Shown piece by piece: positions 1-9,523 of a stretch of 17,157 nucleotides of DNA; position 1 is the stretch's first letter; every line of letters begins with the position of its first letter. The stretch is from Funneliformis mosseae (taxonomy: Eukaryota; Glomeromycota; Glomeromycetes; Glomerales; Glomeraceae). Position numbers and translations under genes: made by a program. The notes under the pieces were generated by a model. That model ran no database searches, had not been told where the DNA came from, and saw only the letters and a list, made by a program, of their open reading frames with translations. The stretch lies in NCBI GenBank assembly GCA_910592005.1, contig CAJVPP010001927.1, positions 1-17,157 of the forward strand, in the 5' to 3' direction.

Positions 1-849
1 ATATTCTTAATCCTTTTCTCCACTTTTCCTTTTAATACAGCCCATACATTTTTGATAGGATTCAAGTCTGGGCTATACGAAGGCCAAGAAAGAACTCTTC
101 CTAGAAGATATTTTTTCAAGTCACTCTGAACGTCTTGTGAGGCGTGTTTTGGATCATTGTCTTGTTGGAAGACCCAGTTGCGACCAAGTAATGCTGTCAC
201 ATTGTCATACAAATGATCATTTAGAATGTTTCAGTACAAATGATGTTTCAAATTTTTGGTAAACAAATGAATGCTAACTTTTCCTTTGACACTAATCGCT
301 GCCTAAACATGAACCTTGAATGGATGCTTTATCATAGGAGCAACTGGTTGAGCATTATGGAATCATGCACGAATAGTATTTCTAAACATCTGGAGTGTTA
401 TTTCATCAGAAAAAACAACTTTTTTCCAGTTGTAATGCGAATGATCATGTGACCAAGACAATCTAATATCCTTCACTTTTTAGGTCAAGAGAGGAACTTT
501 TCTTAGCATAATAGAAATATATCTAAGGTTTTTAAGTTCGCGACGTACTGTATGTTCGCTAACCTCAAGTTCAGGATCTTTTTCTTCTAATTTTGCCTTA
601 AATTCACCTGCAGTAGTGAAATAGTTGTGTTTTAAAATTTTTCTAATATGGCGGTATTGGTTCGCGAACAATTTTCTTGACAGAAGAATGACCGATAGTA
701 ATATTAGCAGTTTTACGTAGTAAACTGACATATCGTTCACATGTACACAAAGAAATACATAATTGTTCATAAATTTCCTTTGCATTTTGCATGTTTTGTT
801 TCCAGAGTTTCTTAACAGAGTTTCTTTGAATTTCAAGAGAGCTTAGCAT
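1..849 (-). pseudogene. Tc1/mariner transposase (DDE_3 type), broken and cut by window edge
   Basis: Tc1 transposases bind the terminal repeats through two N-terminal helix-turn-helix domains and cut and join DNA with a DDE/RNase H-fold domain. Read from Met 849, the first part resembles the first HTH (NAKEIYEQLCISLCTCERYV). After a frameshift around 655-690 a second HTH continues (FTTAGEFKAKLEEKDPELEV, then VRRELKNLRYIS). The catalytic half stays in that same frame to the window edge. It shows FSDE with the first Asp at 405-407, QQDNDPKHAS with the second Asp at 159-161, and WPSYSPDLNPI. The position that is normally the catalytic Glu is Lys (codon 51-53). In-frame stops lie at 480-482 (TAA), 363-365 (TGA), 303-305 (TAG) and 231-233 (TGA). 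The C-terminal tail, typically some 30-40 residues, is beyond the edge. The protein cannot be active. Confidence 0.9.
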
Positions 850-1031
850 TTTTTCAGTTAAGAAATCACAACAAAAATAAAAACAAACATAAGTTTTTTA
901 TCTTACCTTTTATATTATGATTCCAGCATCTAATTTGGTTATATAAATAACGGCCCATATCAGAAACGCAGTTTACGTTTCAGCCTAAAATAGATGCAGT
1001 ATTTAAACTACCATTTTTTTGCCAGGGACTG
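1..1031 (-). mobile_element. Tc1/mariner DNA transposon, 5' part, degenerate
   Basis: The element is read on the minus strand from its terminal inverted repeat near 1009-1031 into the transposase pseudogene, and it runs off the left edge of the window. The outer end reads CAGTCCCTGGC and is preceded by TA (1032-1033 on the plus strand), the expected target-site duplication of the Tc1/mariner superfamily. About 160 bp of non-coding 5' sequence lies between the terminal repeat and the first Met codon at 849. The opposite terminal repeat and the C-terminal codons lie outside the window, so full length cannot be given. Confidence 0.85.
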
Positions 1032-1033
1032 TA
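1009..1033 (-). repeat. Terminal inverted repeat and TA target site of the Tc1 element
   Basis: On the minus strand this end reads TA, then CAGTCCCTGGC, then a short A run and TGG. The orientation puts the transposase inside the element. A similar but diverged copy lies at 2239-2263 in the same orientation. Confidence 0.75.
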
Positions 1034-1770
1034 TACTATATATATACTATATTTATATTATGATTCTATATTACTTCATCTTCACCTTCTGACCTTTTGT
1101 AAAATATGTCTATGTGAATACTAAAAAAAATATACTGAATAGTTATATAATAATTAATGATATTACAGTAAAAAATTTTAATATCATTATTTTTTATTAT
1201 ATTAATATATATAATAATATATTTTTATTGGTTAAATTCGCAATAATATAAATATGTAATATTTGTACTATTTTAATTTAATTGTGCAACAGAAAATTTA
1301 ATAGTGAAAATAAATCAATTCTTCATATTCATTTTAAATGGATTATAAAATAATTTGACTATTAAAAGGTAATTTAGCAATTATAATGCTTTAAACCTTC
1401 TTGCAAAACATAATAGTAATTAATATTTTTATTTTTTTTAGCTTTACAATAAACTTTTAATAAAATAAAATTTTATATTTTGTTTATATTACATATAATA
1501 TATTAAGTAATTAAATGCTTTGTAATACAGTATATAGAAATGTCTAAATTTAATAAATGCTTATTATAAGATAGTACTTATAATGATCTTTTAATGGTAT
1601 AGCTTTCATAATGAATAAAATTAAAATTTTAGAAATAAACCTTAATATGAATTTTGTTAGAAAAGAGTTATACTGATTTCACTATAATAAATTAATAGTA
1701 AATGAGAATCATTGGCTAGTAAAATCTATATTGTGATATTTTTTGTTTTATATGAAAATATTTTTCTTTT

Positions 1771-1855
1771 ATTTTAAATTAGATTAGTTCTCTCTTTTAA
1801 ACTAAAAATCTTCAAATGACTAGTCTGGTTTATCACTATAGCAAAATAAGCTAAC
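1771..1855 (+). repeat. Dispersed AT-rich repeat family, partial copy
   Basis: The segment starts with AAATTAGATTAGTT and ends around CACTATAGCAAAATA. It can be aligned with gaps to 16316-16390, which begins GGCTAGATTAGTT and reaches TTATAGCAATAGG. The match is by eye and diverged. Confidence 0.45.
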
Positions 1856-1970
1856 TATTTTTTTTGATTTATTTTTTTTCTTTTCTTATTTTGGTAATTA
1901 GTTCTAATTATTAATTTTTATTTTATTATTATTTATTTATTTATTGATTGTTTTATTTTTTATTAAATAA

Positions 1971-2030
1971 TTTTAAATTAGATTAGACTGGATTTTAAAA
2001 TACTATAGTGAATATAGGTGACTAAATTTA
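1971..2030 (+). repeat. Dispersed AT-rich repeat family, short copy
   Basis: It begins TTTTAAATTAGATTAGACTGG and shares the AAATTAGATTAG core and a downstream ACTATAG with the copy at 1771-1855. It may be part of one compound repeat together with 2031-2130. Confidence 0.35.
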
Positions 2031-2130
2031 TTTTTTAATGTATTATTCTTTTATTTTATTATTATTCTTACTATTATTTAATTAATTTTATTATTTTAGT
2101 CTAAATTAGTTTATTAAATTATCAAACAAA
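2031..2130 (+). repeat. Dispersed repeat, clear long copy matching 16251-16356
   Basis: About 100 bp aligns nearly base for base with 16251-16356. Both contain the shared blocks TATTATTCTTTTATTTTATT, CTTACTATTATTT and ATTAATTTTATT, followed by a ...TTAG...TTAGTT...AATTATCA... tail. The differences are a 3-bp gap (an extra ATT here), a few substitutions and a small insertion in the tail of the other copy. Both copies have the same orientation and lie 14.2 kb apart. Confidence 0.75.
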
Positions 2131-2238
2131 ATATTAATTAAGTATTAAAAAATGTTCTGTTAGTATTATTCTTTTAAATAAAAAAATAAAAATAAACATT
2201 AAAAATAAAGTTTATACATACCGTCGAAAACTGTCTCT

Positions 2239-2263
2239 GCCATTCTTTTCGCTGGGGACTGTA
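2239..2263 (-). repeat. Solo Tc1-type terminal repeat
   Basis: The right edge GCTGGGGACTGTA resembles GCCAGGGACTGTA at 1021-1033. The similarity extends inward over a CCATT-plus-T-run block. It ends with TA at 2262-2263. No transposase remnant follows on the inner side, so it is either the end of a very degenerate element or of a small non-autonomous one whose partner end I could not find. Confidence 0.55.
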
Positions 2264-2542
2264 TGTTATTTTTTTTATTTAATAAATAAATTAAAGAAAT
2301 AAAATAAATATTTTTTATATCTTATTCATATAATAATAATAATTGGATTAGAAATAATAAGACTGATATTATATTTAAAAGTTTTGATAATTCATTTAAT
2401 TAAAATGAAAATTTTTTAAATGAGGTATGATATTAACAATTTTTAATTTTAAATAATAAATAATAAATTAATTTATTTATTTTTATTTTAGTGAAAACAT
2501 CATTATAAATGTTATAGACAATTAAAAATATATTCAAATAAA

Positions 2543-3398
2543 AATATTATTCAATTATATAGATTGGATTTAAAGATAAATGGATTATTAAATTATTACT
2601 ATTAAATAATATTATTAATGGACTTATTGAAATATATCAAAAAAATCTAATTCATTGTGATTTTCATTATGGTAATATTTTAAATATTAAAAAACATATT
2701 TTATTTATTAGCGATTTAGGATTATGTAAACCTGTAAATTATTTTCAAGCATCTAACAAAAATGATATTTATAGTATTTTACCATTTGTAGCACCTGAAG
2801 TTTTAAGAGGTTATTCTTATACTTTAGTTAGTGATATATATAGTTTTTCTATAATCATGTAGAAATTAATATCTGGAGTTCCTCCATTTGATAATATAGC
2901 GTATGATTTTCAACTTAGTTTAAAAATTTGTAAAGGCAAACGTCCTAAAATTATTGAAAATACTCCTAAATGTTATATAAATTTAATGAAAAAATGTTGG
3001 AATATAGATCCATTAAAAAGGCCAACAGTATTAGAAATTAAAAAAATTATTAAAAAATGGTATAATAATATTATTGGTAAGAATTATGATAAGGAATTAA
3101 AGGATAATATTATAGATTTTATAAATCAGATAAAGTATTCAAATAAAAACAAGATAAATATATATTAGATATTAAAATTATTACTAAATCTCATCCACAA
3201 GCATATTATTCAAGTCGTTTACTAAATTTTACTGAAAGATTAAAACAAGTTTTAAATGAAGATACTATGAAAACAGAAGCTAGTGAAAATATAGGTTATT
3301 ATTTTAATATTTATAGATTTAAACATTTCAAATTTATTAATTATAATATCTATGTTAATTTTATAGAATTTTTGAATATCACAGATGATGTAATTTAA
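2543..3398 (+). pseudogene. Protein kinase (TKL-like, expanded AM-fungal type), broken
   Basis: The C-lobe of a eukaryotic protein kinase is readable in one frame from about 2563. In order it shows NGLIEIYQKNLIHCDFHYGN (catalytic loop, HRD changed to HCD), ISDLGL in place of DFG, VAPEVLRG, SDIYSF, and the subdomain XI motif CWNIDPLKRPT. A TAG stop at 2860-2862 falls in IIM*KLISG, where these kinases usually have Trp. That leaves a downstream Met-initiated piece at 2986-3168. A frameshift near an A run at about 3141-3152 moves the tail into another frame (3147-3398). The tail reads KIITKSHPQAYYSSRLLNF, which I associate with kinase tails of Glomeromycotina, and ends at a TAA at 3396-3398. Upstream, in a third frame, NIIQLY (2543-2560) looks like the end of the N-lobe. 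The ATP-binding glycine loop and Lys were not found, so most of the N-lobe is deleted or unrecognisable. It cannot encode a working kinase. Confidence 0.85.
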
Positions 3399-3839
3399 AT
3401 TAGTTTATTTATAATCAATTTAAGTATTGTTTATAGAATATTTGTTAGTGAAAGCAACTCAAATTTTGTTTTCATTTATTTTAGTATATTGTTGCTATTT
3501 AATATTATAATAAAAGTTGTGTTTTAAATAAATTTTTATATAAATTAAATTTAAAACTTCAAATTAAACGAAAAGATACAATTTAGTAAATCGCAGATAA
3601 TCACGTTCGTGGAATTTTTATAGGTACGTTAGCCAAGTACATTTATGTCAAAATTTGTCTTTTCAGGTATTATATTAGTGGGAATTAATAGATAGATGTA
3701 CGTATACTTGGAAATTTATATAATTATTAATAAATAGAATTAGTAATTGCAATACTTAAGAAAATAGGGATACTCATTAAATAAAAAGAGTTATATTAGC
3801 GACTTCGTTGATATACTTAAAATATTTCGTAATAATGAC
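3399..3839. other. Intergenic stretch, no feature recognised
   Basis: AT-rich, with scattered slightly GC-richer patches (for example 3585-3665). No open frame of useful length, no terminal repeat pair and no coding homology was recognised. Confidence 0.5.
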
Positions 3840-3973
3840 TATAGTTGCCTAGCAAAACTCATTTTAGCAAATGGCAAAAGTCGAAACCCTATAATTTCGA
3901 CGGATTTGGTAATAAGTATGTAATATAGTTTTGACTTTTGACGGGATTTCTGAGAGTTTGCCAGGTAACTATA
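3840..3973. mobile_element. Small foldback/MITE-like inverted-repeat element (134 bp)
   Basis: The segment is an imperfect palindrome. The outer arms are TATAGTTGCCTAGCAAA (from 3840) and the reverse complement of TTTGCCAGGTAACTATA (ending 3973), differing at two positions. Inner arms CAAAAGTC (3875-3882) and GACTTTTG (3933-3940) also pair. A separate nested hairpin GTCGAAA (3880-3886) with TTTCGAC (3895-3901) overlaps the inner arm. There is no coding capacity. The size and symmetry fit a miniature inverted-repeat element. TA at both edges may be a target duplication or part of the repeat. The family is unknown. Confidence 0.65.
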
Positions 3974-4068
3974 ATAATGATAAAAAATTTATTCTCAAAT
4001 AATGTCATGCTACTCCAACTGAACAAAAAATCTTACACCAAAGTTGGCTTTGTAATATAAGTTTCATA
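3974..4068. other. Spacer between two small inverted-repeat elements
   Basis: A short spacer with a minor inverted repeat (CCAACT...AGTTGG around 4015-4048). No gene is visible. Confidence 0.4.
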
Positions 4069-4070
4069 TA

Positions 4071-4631
4071 CACTACCCTCGGAAAAGTATCCGGTCAGCC
4101 GAAAAAAAAAAAAAATAAAAAATAATTATTTATTTAAAATTTTTAAGTGTAAATTTTTAAAATAAATGAATTGGTCAAAATTTAAGATATGTCTGATTAT
4201 AATTTGTCTAAGTGTATCATCATCTTTATTCATAGAATTTGGTCCTCCGAATCTTTTAGCATTTGATCCATTATTAGAATTAGCATACCGCGCAATTACA
4301 TCTGTAACAGTGAGTGCTTTTTGGAAACTTTAAAATGCGTGCGATTGCCTCGTAAGTACTTCCCGCTAACTATAATTTGTCCGCGTTTAAAGTCATTTAA
4401 TTCGCGATTTTTTCTCATTTTGAATGGCGCAATTTTTAAAAAAGTGAAATCGGAGTTGTTTTATGTTTTTGTTTATTAAAACCGATCTATGCATTATTAC
4501 ACAAATATAAACATAAGTACATCATCGTCGAAACCAGGGGGGTTATTTAAAAAAAGAAATTTATTTAGTTGATATGTCTGATCTTGAGAAATTTAAAAAA
4601 ATCTTGACCGGATACTTTTCCGAGGGTAGTG
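4071..4631 (-). mobile_element. Internally deleted Tc1-like element with perfect 27-bp terminal inverted repeats
   Basis: The left end 4071-4097 and the reverse complement of 4605-4631 are identical over 27 bp. They begin CACTACCCTCGG and finish TATCCGGTCA. TA flanks both sides (4069-4070 and 4632-4633), as expected for Tc1/mariner insertion. The 561-bp body carries only a decayed N-terminal helix-turn-helix remnant on the minus strand and no DDE domain, so the element is a non-autonomous deletion derivative. A related but diverged end lies at 17056. A long A run directly follows the left repeat, and a T-rich tract precedes the right one on the same strand reading. Confidence 0.92.
4140..4418 (-). 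pseudogene. Tc1-like transposase N-terminal HTH remnant
   Basis: From the Met codon at 4416-4418 the minus strand reads MRKNRELNDFKRGQII. After a shift of frame it continues LAGSTYEAIARILKFPKST, and after a second shift VTDVIARYANSNNGS followed by KRFGGPNSMNKDDDTLRQII. This order is the classic Tc1 DNA-binding region: the first helix-turn-helix, a linker normally of GRP type, and the start of the second. It is about 90 residues of a protein that normally has about 340, so the catalytic DDE domain is gone and replaced by the terminal repeat. Two frameshifts rule out even a DNA-binding product. The surrounding perfect terminal repeats define the host element. Confidence 0.8.
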
Positions 4632-4633
4632 TA

Positions 4634-6016
4634 TGATAAAATTCTATATTAAAAATTTCTATAAAACGGTAGATGCCAAAGAAGTAAGTAACTGTCAGAT
4701 TCCGATTAGAAAATCGATCTGTAAAGAAATAATTTATGACATTTACAAAAAAAAAGATCAATAGTGTCTTGAATCATTTCAAGATAACGATATTTTTTTA
4801 AAAAATAATAATTTAATAAATACATTAGTAATAATTGCTAGACAAACATCCTATTTTAGCATAATTATATCAAAAAGAAAAGTCGTTCTGTCAAAATTTT
4901 CAAGAATAACGCGCTGCAGAAATTTTGAAAAATAGTTAACGAGATTTTTATTATATCGAAAGTCGTTTGGTCTACATGCTTACAAATTTATCTAATTAAT
5001 TTACAGTATTATTTTTTATCAATTCAACATTTAACTTCATGAAAAATGTTGTATCGTGATAAATTAATAAATTTCATATTGAATTTTGATAATGCGTTAC
5101 TAACAATACTTTTTACAAATTTTCACTCTCTCTAAAAATTTAAAATGAAATTAAATAATAATACCCAATTTAACACTGTCTTCTAAATATTCCATATTTA
5201 TAGCCTAAAATTCATTTTATCAATCACTTATTCAAAACACAGGAAAAATTTGCTTGAAATCTTTGAAAATTTTTGAAAAGATTCTTATCCACTAGAGGAG
5301 CAATATAAAATTAAGTTTGCAACTTATTTCGGTTTAGTCTATATTGAACAATTAGACAAGTTTAATCGATAGATCGTTAATGGAATTATGAAATTACTTT
5401 ATGTGATAGTCATTAGTTTCCTGTTTTAGCAAGAGTTTTTGATGGTAAAATGAAAATGATTCAAGATAAGAGTTTGGAGAAGCTTACTCAACAGGAATTT
5501 TATCAATTCCAGCAAAATTAATATTCCAGATACTCCTCTTATTATCAGATAAAAAATTATTAATTTAAATTTGTGAAGATGGAGTAATTGATTTTCAAGG
5601 AGTAGCGCAAAAGTTTCTAATTTACTTCATTAACCGATCAATCAAATTTAGAAGATTAATTGATTTGAAAATAAACTTTTTTTTCCGTTATAAGTCAATG
5701 AATACAAATTGATACTTACATAAAGTAAACTCGCAATATGATCCACTTGTAAAATAATAATTATGAGCCGAAATTCAATATATCAACTTCATAAAAGAAC
5801 CATATACAAGGATCGCTAAAACCCAACACTTTATAATAAGTTCTCCTGATCCTGCCGTTCTTACACTTTTAAATGTTTCCGAAACGGTTAAATAAGATAA
5901 CAATGGTTCAACCAAATTATAGCCTTAGCAATACCTATCATGGGTCGATTGTACTCGATCTGCGTGTCCAATTAAAGTTGGTATTTTGAGTGCTCTCTCT
6001 CTCTCTCTCTCCACAC
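4634..6016. other. Anonymous decayed DNA, no gene recognised
   Basis: Less AT-extreme than the flanks, with several stretches that look like worn-out coding or repeat DNA. One example is 5440-5640, where short open pieces are broken by stops. A weak inverted pair GCTAGACAAAC (about 4848) and GTTTGGTCTA (about 4966) could be another worn small element but is too diverged to call. A CT microsatellite closes the stretch. Confidence 0.4.
5993..6012. repeat. (CT)n microsatellite
   Basis: An uninterrupted CT dinucleotide run of about nine and a half units. It abuts the left end of the hAT-like element at 6017, separated only by ACAC. Confidence 0.95.
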
Positions 6017-6293
6017 TAGGGATGGGTCGGTTCTATCGATTCCATTTCGGTTCCTCTTCGATCGACTCTTCTTAATCTTTGAACGTTAAGTTAAATTTAT
6101 ACTAATCAAGCATGTGATGTTGATCAAATTAAAAATTTTTTTGACCGTTATCAAACAAATTTGGCCTGTTACTATCTTTAATTTGATGACTCTCGGAGTC
6201 GGTTCCGGTTCGATTTTTAAAATTGGTTAAAAATGGTTTGTAACTCGGAAATTTATAATCGGAACCGACTCTTTTTGAACCGTCCCCATCCTA
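6017..6293. mobile_element. Small non-autonomous element, possibly hAT-like
   Basis: The left end TAGGGATGGGTCGGTTC (6017-6033) and the reverse complement of the right end, TAGGATGGGGACGGTTC (from 6277-6293), match except for two one-base gaps and one substitution. The motif CGGTTC/GGTTCC recurs inside both ends, as subterminal repeats do in hAT elements. Near the right side a perfect 12-bp inverted repeat pairs GAGTCGGTTCCG (6196-6207) with CGGAACCGACTC (6260-6271). No coding frame is present. The TAGGGATG-type end suggests hAT, but the flanking octamers CTCCACAC and TGCATGAG do not match, so an 8-bp target duplication is not shown. Confidence 0.55.
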
Positions 6294-9200
6294 TGCATGA
6301 GCAACAAGAAATTTGACAATTTTTATCCCAATTATATTTCTTGAATTTTAAATAATTATTAAATGATGTAATTAAACAATAATTAAGTAATCTTAATTTT
6401 CCAAATGGGAAATCAATTGATTTTGGATTGACAATTAGAACAGAATGTTTCTTAATTTTACGAAATATAAATATGAATTTACGCTAATGCTCTTAGAATA
6501 ATTCTTATATAGGTAATTAACTGTAACAACTTACAAAGCAGTAATAAAATCATTTCTAAATTTATTTACTTTTTTTACATGATTAAAATATCTGTCATAC
6601 TAGTTAAGTTAAACCGGTTCCAACCTATTAATGTTTAATCAGATTTAATTAGGAGATAGGATAAACTATAATTATTAAAAATACAGCATATAAAAATTTA
6701 TATATAATTGTTAATTAAGACCTACCGGAAACGATCGCAGTGAAAAATCTATCATCTCGCAGCGATTTTTTGATTGCTGCAACTATTGCATGGTTTTATT
6801 TTTTCCTAAATATTAAAATTTTATTTTAAAAAATATATATATATACAGTATATATATATTTGGTATTTCTCGATATTTCATGAATTAAGTTTTACAACTT
6901 TGACCCGAGAGCAAAATTAGATTCTATTAAATCCAGGTAAAATTCTTGGTATCAATATTATTTTCCTATTAAATCCTCATTATAAGCAAGATGAACAAAA
7001 TGTTATAGTTCTGAAGTTAATTCACACATTATCATCGCGAAAGAATAAATTTCTGAAGCTTTCGTATATAATTCGTTGATGAGGATTTTAATGAATTTGA
7101 AATTTCGTTTACAGGTGTACACATCCTAAAATCCGAAAGCAATATTTGTTGTTTCACTTTCTTCTTTTAAAAAGATTTTGAACGTTAGTAAAATGTTCCC
7201 TTCTGTGAACATCCATGATCATGTACTGTATATCCTTCAACCCTTAGCCACATCTAATATGTAAACTTATTGATCCCAATCAATTTCAACGAAATTAACT
7301 CGAAGATATCGACGTAAATCTCTTTCCCCTGTTTGCCTATTACATAAATTGTTATAACCGGTTTTTCTGTGTTTTGAGAATTCCGTAAATTTTGGGACTT
7401 TTGTTTTGAATTTATTATAATATAACATAATTCAAACTGGAAGAATAAAAGAATTGTTTTTAAAAAAATTAATAAAATATCTGATTAACAAATTCGATTC
7501 AACGTTCTTTTTAAGAGAATACCTAAGAACGCAATCACACTGTTAACTAGTAATTGTAAAAGAAAACAATGCGCTTCTTCAAGTATGATATAAGTGCTAG
7601 CAGTCAAAAGATGAATAAGCTTTTGCTGAGAGTCTGCCGTTTACCTTGCTTGTTTTGTGCTCATGTTTAGTTGGTTAAAATAATTCTTGCTGTTGGTTAA
7701 ATTCAAAAAAAATAAGTCTAGTCTCGTTAAATAAAAAATAGGTAGAATAATGTGACTTACAAAAATTGGTCGTATTTTTCTCCTACAAGAGAGAGCTTAA
7801 CGCGTATGACCAATCTAAAGACGACACAATGATTATAGATTTATTTTATTTAATAAAAAAATATTTTTGGCGTAAATCAAATCAACGAAAGGCCTCTAGG
7901 TCTTGAAAAGTTTTAAAGGAGATTGTATTTAAGCCATCAAGCAAATTAATTTTACCATAGAAAACTTTCTTCCCAGACAGTTCCACCAAAAAATGAAAGA
8001 ACACTTTTTAGGTTCGAAACCTTTAACAATTTTTACGCAATACATTAAAGTGGCACCGCGTGCTCAGACTCTCGCAGGGTAATAATTCTCGGAATTAATA
8101 CGAAGTGGAATGTGTTGAAAATAAAAAATACAAGTTATTCAGAAGTTCTGAATCGTTATATTTAATATATACATTTTTTTTTAATTACCGTTATAGATCT
8201 GGAATACTTTCATCTTGGAAAAGTTCTCTTTATTTTATCTGGTTGAGTTTAAAAAAATTTTTTTAATTTCAGCAATGGTGAAATTCTGAAAAAAAAAAAA
8301 TTTATAAACATATTTAAAAGATGAAATCATTTTTTACAGGAAATAAAACGACATTTTGTTTAAATTGAATTAGAATTAAGTTAAATTTCCGGCTAAATTT
8401 ATGAATCACGTGTGGTAGAAACTTGGTGGATAAATGTACTGAAGGTTTTTAGGATCAGCAGTAAATCGCGGGTCACTCAAAACGACGACGGGTTTATTTT
8501 ATTTTATTTTTTTTTAAAATAAAATGATATATAAATATTAAAGCCATTTATCTGTTAGAACTATAAAGAATTAAAGCATAGCACCTTTTCATATTTCTAA
8601 ATTTGAAAATTTGCGTCAACAATGTATCGAGGTTTTCCTTCATCATTTTATGAGGAAATCCTACTCTGAATAACCCAATGTTTTACCTTCTAATCTCTTA
8701 TTTGAGAGCTCTTCAAATATAGAAGTTGTCTATACATCACTGACCAAACTTCTTGTCAATAGTAAAACACTCGAAAATAATCGTTATGTAAAAATGATTT
8801 TTAAGATTCTAAGCTTATAGCAAAAAAAATTAACCACATATATAATTTCCCAGAGCCCAATTCACCTGACTCTACTTCTCTGATTCTGATGAAAATGTAA
8901 ACAATAAATTACTAAAAAGAATTGGTCAAAGATTAAGTTTAATGTTATCAGAAGAATAAGGCCAATTTATTAACCGAATAATAATTTTTTAGTACATTGT
9001 ACGTCAAATTATTTAGAAATCAAAATTCGGTCAAGATCCAAGTGAAGAGTCTTTACTTTTATCAGAAAACTACGAATTAATGTGCATTGAAAACTTATAA
9101 TCCCAAACTTTGTTGTCCAGACACTAGTATCCAGGAACAATTCAATATCATATTCAGGTTATTTGTTTTGTTATACAGTATTTCACTCAAAAACTCCACA

Positions 9201-9523
9201 TGGTATAAGATAATATATAATAAACTTTTTTACTTTGTTTTACGAATGAATTTTATTTTAATAAACTTTGTATTATATTAATATGATGAAATATATAATA
9301 TTAATTTAAAGCTATTATTTTAATATTAATACAAATTTTAATAACTTATATTTATTTAATTTCTAGTTGTTTAAGTTTTAATATAAAATTGATAAAATGC
9401 GAATAATTTTTCCAAATTTTCATAACAATGCATATAAATTTTAATTTGGATCTTTTAAAATTATAATAATAAATAATAGGAATAGAATATAGTAAATTAT
9501 TTCAAAAAAAAAAATTAGCATTA
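6294..9523. other. Long gene-free stretch of decayed sequence
   Basis: No gene, terminal-repeat pair or RNA gene was recognised in about 3.2 kb. Some pieces look coding-like but are broken within a few dozen codons: around 8600-8820, 8880-9110, and a 64-codon open frame at 9087-9281 on the plus strand. No family was recognised for any of them. The sequence becomes much more AT-rich after about 9200. A palindromic GGTTCGAAACC around 8011-8025 was considered as a tRNA T-arm and rejected. Confidence 0.4.
6833..6860. repeat. (AT)n microsatellite, near-palindromic
   Basis: Two AT dinucleotide runs flank a central ACAGT, so the block is almost self-complementary. Confidence 0.85.

Larger units (their letters stand above)
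1034..2238. other. Gene-free AT-rich stretch between two Tc1-type terminal repeats
   Basis: Almost pure A+T with frequent stops in all frames. I see no gene here. It contains a perfect 11-bp inverted repeat at 1155-1165 and 1179-1189 with a 13-nt loop, and members of a dispersed repeat family listed separately. No left-hand Tc1 end matching the terminal repeat at 2239-2263 was found. Confidence 0.6.

Noticed and set aside
240..452. 70-codon plus-strand open frame
   Set aside because: It lies antisense to the catalytic half of the Tc1 transposase and is a shadow of it.
1155..1189. Perfect 11-bp stem hairpin as a terminator or regulatory site
   Set aside because: No gene ends nearby and such hairpins are expected in AT-rich DNA; mentioned only as a structure within the stretch.
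4561..4761. 66-codon minus-strand open frame
   Set aside because: It spans the right terminal repeat of the 4071-4631 element and its flank; the composition is AT-driven and no domain is visible.
4845..4980. GCTAGACAAAC and GTTTGGTCTA as ends of another small element
   Set aside because: The pairing is short and gapped and no target duplication is visible, so it is not distinguishable from chance.
8005..8030. AGGTTCGAAACCT as a possible tRNA T-arm
   Set aside because: The flanks do not form a five-pair stem and no A-box, anticodon arm or acceptor stem is present upstream. It is a simple palindrome.
9087..9281. 64-codon plus-strand open frame with several Cys and hydrophobic residues
   Set aside because: No recognisable domain, no supporting neighbour, and the second half is AT-driven. 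Left in the description of the surrounding stretch only.
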